A DNA stretch of 7,613 bases. Origin: Actinomycetota bacterium. Lineage in GTDB: Bacteria; Actinomycetota; Thermoleophilia; RBG-16-64-13. The notes under the pieces were generated by a model. It had not been told where the DNA came from. It did not search any database and was given only the letters and a program-made list of their open reading frames with translations. Where the stretch lies: assembly GCA_003157225.1 (NCBI GenBank), contig PMIZ01000164.1, forward strand, positions 1-7,613, read 5' to 3'. Every line of letters begins with the position of its first letter. Position 1 is the stretch's first letter. Shown here piece after piece: positions 6,674-7,613 of this stretch. A program made the position numbers and the translations under genes.

Positions 6674-7613
6674 TCAACCCGCATGCTCCTCGATGATCCT
6701 GCGCGCATCGTGGAATATCCTCGTTCCAGGGTGACCTTTCGCATCGATCTCGGCCGCCTTCTTGAGCGCTCTCTCCTCCAACAATCCACTGAACGCCTTC
6801 AGGTCTTCCGGCGGGAGTTCAATGAACTCAACCCCGTTCTTCTTCGCGAGCTCGATTGCTTCTCGTTCGATCTGTAGCGATACCCTATCAATCTCTGACT
6901 CGATGTGGGCGTTGTTGTTCTCTATGACCCTCTGAACATCAGAGGGCAGACTATCCCAGATCGCCGGGTTCATCTGGTAGAAATCCTGCGGCGGCAGCGG
7001 CACGTGCAGATTCGTCGAATAGCGGACGATCCCGAGGCCTTCCAGAGTCATCAGGGACTCTGCCCACCCCAAAGTGCCGTCTATGCTGCGATTTGCCACG
7101 CCTTCGTAGTAGCCTCTTCCGAGATCCACAGGTAGCTCAGCTGCCCCAAGTCTGGCAAAGACCTCAGACAGTTCCCCGAGCAAGACACAGATCCTGGTGC
7201 CCTCAAAATCGGCCAACCGACGAATCGGCTTGTTCATGGTCTGAACGTGAAAATCCGCTTCCCCGTGTCCGAATAGCCTCTTGACACCCCTGTCGGTGTA
7301 TTCCCTAGTAATCTCCGGGCATGTCTCCCGCAGTCTATTGAAGACCACGCGCGCACCTATGAGGTCAGTTCCATAGATGAAGGCCGGTAACACACTCCCA
7401 ATGGGCAACATCGACAACGCCACGTTGCTGCCGGCAATATCGGAGTACTTGAACTTCTCCTCTTGGGCGCTGGCAAAAACGTCGCCCAGGCCAACACCCA
7501 CCACATCGGGAGAAGGCGCAACTCCTCCCCACTGAGAGCTGGTATCGACGAAAGAGAATGTAACCCTTCCACCGGTCTCGGTCTGTATCCTCTCTGCCCA
7601 TCGGTGAAGCGCT
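6674..7613 (-). CDS. dctP: TRAP transporter solute-binding protein, DctP family, 5' end beyond window
   Basis: Periplasmic binding protein of a tripartite ATP-independent periplasmic transporter. 312 residues are visible; probably only the signal peptide and first strand are missing. The frame runs open from the right edge, so the start is outside; GTG at 7504 is internal, because the sequence before it (ALHRWAERIQTETGGRVTFS) is typical of the mature N-terminus. Family features are KPIRRLADFEGTRI, LGAAELPVDLGRGYYEGVANRSIDG (matching the usual lGa-pv-m...eYeAL--GvvDG pattern) and the late WDSLPSDVQRVIENNN helix. The family usually has an arginine in G-x-K-x-R-V that binds the ligand carboxylate; here that segment reads GTRICV, with Cys in its place (codon 7189-7187), so the ligand may not be a simple carboxylate. 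No DctQ/DctM permease genes lie in the window; they may be upstream to the right. It ends at TGA 6676-6674, directly against the livF remnant. Confidence 0.88.
   Translation of the reverse strand, partial: ALHRWAERIQTETGGRVTFSFVDTSSQWGGVAPSPDVVGVGLGDVFASAQEEKFKYSDIAGSNVALSMLPIGSVLPAFIYGTDLIGARVVFNRLRETCPEITREYTDRGVKRLFGHGEADFHVQTMNKPIRRLADFEGTRICVLLGELSEVFARLGAAELPVDLGRGYYEGVANRSIDGTLGWAESLMTLEGLGIVRYSTNLHVPLPPQDFYQMNPAIWDSLPSDVQRVIENNNAHIESEIDRVSLQIEREAIELAKKNGVEFIELPPEDLKAFSGLLEERALKKAAEIDAKGHPGTRIFHDARRIIEEHAG

Overview
This is a GC-rich window with ordinary bacterial Shine-Dalgarno signals. It looks like accessory metabolism of an anaerobe, because it carries a glycyl radical enzyme (GRE) and its oxygen-sensitive radical-SAM activase. 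Proteins resembling the two UGSC-like genes are, from memory, common in Chloroflexota and Desulfobacterota. That taxonomic guess is weak, since no marker gene is present.

Layout. Positions 1-2806 (minus strand) hold a GRE activating enzyme, cut by the left window edge, and upstream of it a full-length pyruvate formate-lyase-like GRE. The two form an operon with 3 bases between stop and start. A 259-base divergent intergenic region follows. Positions 3066-6507 (plus strand) hold two tandem paralogous two-domain proteins of 517 and 581 aa. Each has an N-terminal UGSC-like domain and a large conserved C-terminal domain of unknown function. A short convergent junction at about 6508-6673 holds a hairpin and the last ~45 codons of a livF-type ABC ATPase, with no room for the rest of that gene. 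Positions 6674-7613 (minus strand) hold a TRAP-transporter solute-binding protein (DctP family) cut by the right edge.

How they may work together. A periplasmic binding protein could capture a small molecule, and the GRE locus and the divergent UGSC-like pair could act on it. No substrate can be named.

The main surprise is in the GRE. The fold, the thiyl-radical cysteine and the C-terminal radical loop are well preserved, but the radical-bearing glycine is a threonine (RVATY instead of RV-x-GY). The residue two after the active-site cysteine is also not the glutamate of GRE dehydratases and decarboxylases. Next door, both UGSC-like proteins lack the Sec/Cys motif that names their family. The locus therefore combines members of redox/radical families that have each lost the expected reactive residue while looking otherwise intact.
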